Shown here: piece after piece, positions 23,988 to 24,069 of the stretch
Layout: every line of letters begins with the position of its first letter
Position numbering within the stretch: the first letter of the stretch is position 1
Source of the DNA: UBA1858 sp045106935
GTDB taxonomy: Bacteria > Pseudomonadota > Gammaproteobacteria > UBA4575
NCBI GenBank assembly: GCA_045106935.1
Contig: JBGCFN010000048.1
Coordinates: forward strand, 1-24,069
Direction: 5' to 3'
DNA: 24,069 nt
Notes under the pieces: generated by a model
What the model was told of the DNA's origin: nothing
Database searches by the model: none
What the model saw: only the letters and a program-made list of their open reading frames with translations
Position numbers and translations under genes: made by a program

Positions 23988-24025
23988 AAAAAAAGAGTAC
24001 GCGCGCAGCATTAGATCTGCGTGCG
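23988..24025 (-). terminator. terminator-like hairpin upstream of mtkA
   Basis: On the minus strand the arms 24025-24017 and 24008-24000 pair over nine positions with one A-C mismatch around an eight-base loop. After five bases comes a run of seven T (23994-23988). It could end an upstream gene outside the window or act as an attenuator, as it lies 24 bases before the mtkA GTG. Confidence 0.6.
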
Positions 24026-24069
24026 AATAAATAATTACTGCACCTGTGTTTTTTTAAGTACGTACGTTA

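Overview
The window is a gene-dense, AT-rich stretch of a bacterial chromosome. Gene content points to a gammaproteobacterial methylotroph that uses the serine cycle. The supporting genes are RluE, classical fused ArgA plus ArgE, AmgK/MurU muropeptide recycling, LipB/LipA and a RegB/RegA redox two-component pair. Methylotrophy itself is indicated by malate thiokinase (mtkAB), hydroxypyruvate reductase, PEP carboxylase and an MtdA-type methylene-tetrahydromethanopterin/tetrahydrofolate dehydrogenase in one co-directional block. I cannot name the genus. No rRNA, tRNA, CRISPR array, insertion sequence or phage gene is visible, and no gene-free stretch exceeds 300 bases.

Layout: (1) 2-3748, plus strand: the 3' part of rluE, a SIMPL-domain protein, two small membrane proteins, then lipB-lipA (lipoate synthesis). 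(2) 3757-5509, minus strand: amgK-murU (peptidoglycan sugar recycling), followed by a separate decayed copy of a murU 3' end. (3) 5684-8782, plus: a TPP-dependent acetolactate-synthase-like enzyme and an aldehyde dehydrogenase, meeting tail to tail a small secreted EF-hand protein. (4) 9226-10503, minus: argA, divergent from an unrecognised secreted protein at 10668-11366. (5) 11423-13594, minus: a TonB-dependent receptor of the copper-receptor type, divergent from regB-regA at 13745-15528. The shared promoter region carries a dyad resembling a RegA/RegR box. (6) 15545-23964, minus: mtkA-mtkB-hprA-ppc-mtdA-dgkA-argE.

Within the last block hprA makes glycerate from hydroxypyruvate and Ppc makes oxaloacetate. 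MtkAB activates malate to malyl-CoA, and MtdA connects the C1-pterin pool to the cycle. The remaining serine-cycle genes (serine-glyoxylate aminotransferase, malyl-CoA lyase, glycerate kinase, methenyl-folate cyclohydrolase) are not in the window.

The most interesting non-coding structure is in the 121-base hprA-ppc gap. It holds two perfect hairpins, one shaped like an intrinsic terminator only 25 bases before ppc. Another terminator-like hairpin precedes mtkA. Other points worth a second look are the murU 3' relic, the RegA-like operator, the altered copper-ligand motif in the TonB receptor and the ALS-like/ALDH pair. I found no wholly new defence or mobile system.
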